Of a stretch of DNA of 7,212 bases, positions 6,764-7,212 are shown piece by piece. The notes beneath the pieces are model-generated. The model did no database searches, was not told the origin of the DNA, and was given only the letters and a program-made list of their open reading frames with translations. Numbering within the stretch: the stretch's first letter is position 1; every line of letters begins with the position of its first letter. The translations under genes were made by a program, and so were the position numbers. Origin of the DNA: Methylovulum sp. (GTDB lineage: Bacteria; Pseudomonadota; Gammaproteobacteria; Methylococcales; Methylomonadaceae); assembly GCA_028713595.1 (NCBI GenBank), contig JAQTNZ010000127.1, forward strand, positions 1 through 7,212, in the 5' to 3' direction.

Positions 6764-7102
6764 TCAAGCCACCGCCAACGCAATCACCGCAGTCTGGACG
6801 TTAGGTGAAATCTCAAAAACGGTATGCAGGCGGGTCAGTTCAATCAATGCCTGCACGGTCGGGCTAGTGACCAACACCAGCCGCCCCGGCTTTAATTGCA
6901 TGGCCTTAAAGGCCGAAATAAGCACCGCACAGCCACTGGAATCAATAAAAGACACCTCGCCCATATCAATCACCAGCTTGCCTTGCCCTGTGTCAACCAG
7001 GGCTTTTAAGCGTTCGCGCACCTCCGGGGCTTCGGCCATCACAAAGCGTCCCGAAAGGGACACAATATCAATATCATCCTGTTTTTGTTCGTTAATATTC
7101 AT
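6764..7102 (-). CDS. STAS-domain anti-sigma factor antagonist
   Basis: A 112-residue single-domain protein of the SpoIIAA/RsbV type, the usual length for this family. The opening (VSLSGRFVMAEAPEVRERL) is a typical first STAS strand and helix, and the signature FIDSSGCAVL lies at residues 52-61, with the DSSG at 54-57 holding the serine that a partner kinase phosphorylates in known systems. Unphosphorylated STAS proteins bind an anti-sigma factor or similar partner; phosphorylation releases it. The start at ATG 7102-7100 is preferred because the STAS fold begins right there and the length fits; upstream in-frame options are ATG 7141 and TTG 7156, which would add 13 or 18 residues without clear domain content. 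None has a strong ribosome site (GGA 8 bases before 7102). It precedes the hybrid kinase by 109 bases, suggesting joint signalling. The matching PP2C phosphatase or serine kinase is not in the window. Confidence 0.92.
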   Translation of the reverse strand: MNINEQKQDDIDIVSLSGRFVMAEAPEVRERLKALVDTGQGKLVIDMGEVSFIDSSGCAVLISAFKAMQLKPGRLVLVTSPTVQALIELTRLHTVFEISPNVQTAVIALAVA

Positions 7103-7212
7103 TTTAAGAATCCATTTTTGTAATTGGTAAACATTATCCATTTTTAAAACCGTCAAATAAGCCAGACACCGCCATTTAAAATATTACCGCCCCCCACCTT
7201 AAAGACATGCCC

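Noticed and set aside
7151..7156. TTGACG as a -35 box for the STAS gene
   Set aside because: No acceptable -10 box at 16-18 base spacing; the nearest GATAAT is only 12 bases away.
7153..7212. Possible end of an upstream minus-strand gene (19 open codons ending TGA at 7155-7153)
   Set aside because: The stretch is too short to separate from chance and its G-rich translation shows no recognisable motif.

Overview
All five genes in this window lie on the minus strand, so transcription runs from high to low coordinates. The proteins look proteobacterial: a BarA-type tripartite hybrid sensor kinase, a stand-alone STAS protein, and moderate GC content with mixed codon use. A gammaproteobacterium, perhaps of the Methylococcales type, is my impression from protein style only. 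No marker gene here fixes the taxon.

In transcription order: (1) 7102-6764, a small STAS-domain anti-sigma-factor antagonist. (2) 6654-3370, a 1094-residue hybrid histidine kinase with domains pseudo-receiver, PAS, GAF, HisKA, HATPase, REC, REC and HPt. It ends in a hairpin that may be a weak terminator. (3) 3244-2057, a 395-residue P-loop AAA/STAND-like ATPase. (4) 1953-379, a 524-residue protein whose N-terminus looks like an inactive STAND-type NTPase domain, followed by about seven kinesin-light-chain-like TPRs encoded by a 126-bp tandem repeat. (5) 213-1, the start of a secreted glycine/histidine-rich protein cut off by the window edge. The gaps between genes are short (103 to 165 bases) and hold only small inverted repeats and weak candidate signals. 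No tRNA, rRNA, CRISPR array or insertion sequence was seen.

Two functional modules stand out. STAS plus hybrid kinase looks like a signalling pair in which a phosphorelay may feed a partner-switching protein; the phosphatase or anti-sigma partner is not in the window. ATPase plus iSTAND-like TPR protein looks like a two-gene NTP-dependent signalling or conflict module, in which an active ATPase is coupled to a catalytically dead NTPase-fold/TPR scaffold.

The most notable observation is in the ATPase gene. Its reading frame is closed by a TAA at 2057-2059. The same frame then stays open for 32 more sense codons that read like the natural C-terminus of this protein family and end at a second TAA only 4 bases before the ATG of the TPR gene. 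The ATPase therefore appears to carry an internal stop (mutation, assembly error, or programmed readthrough/recoding). That stop also separates it from what would otherwise be tight translational coupling to its partner.
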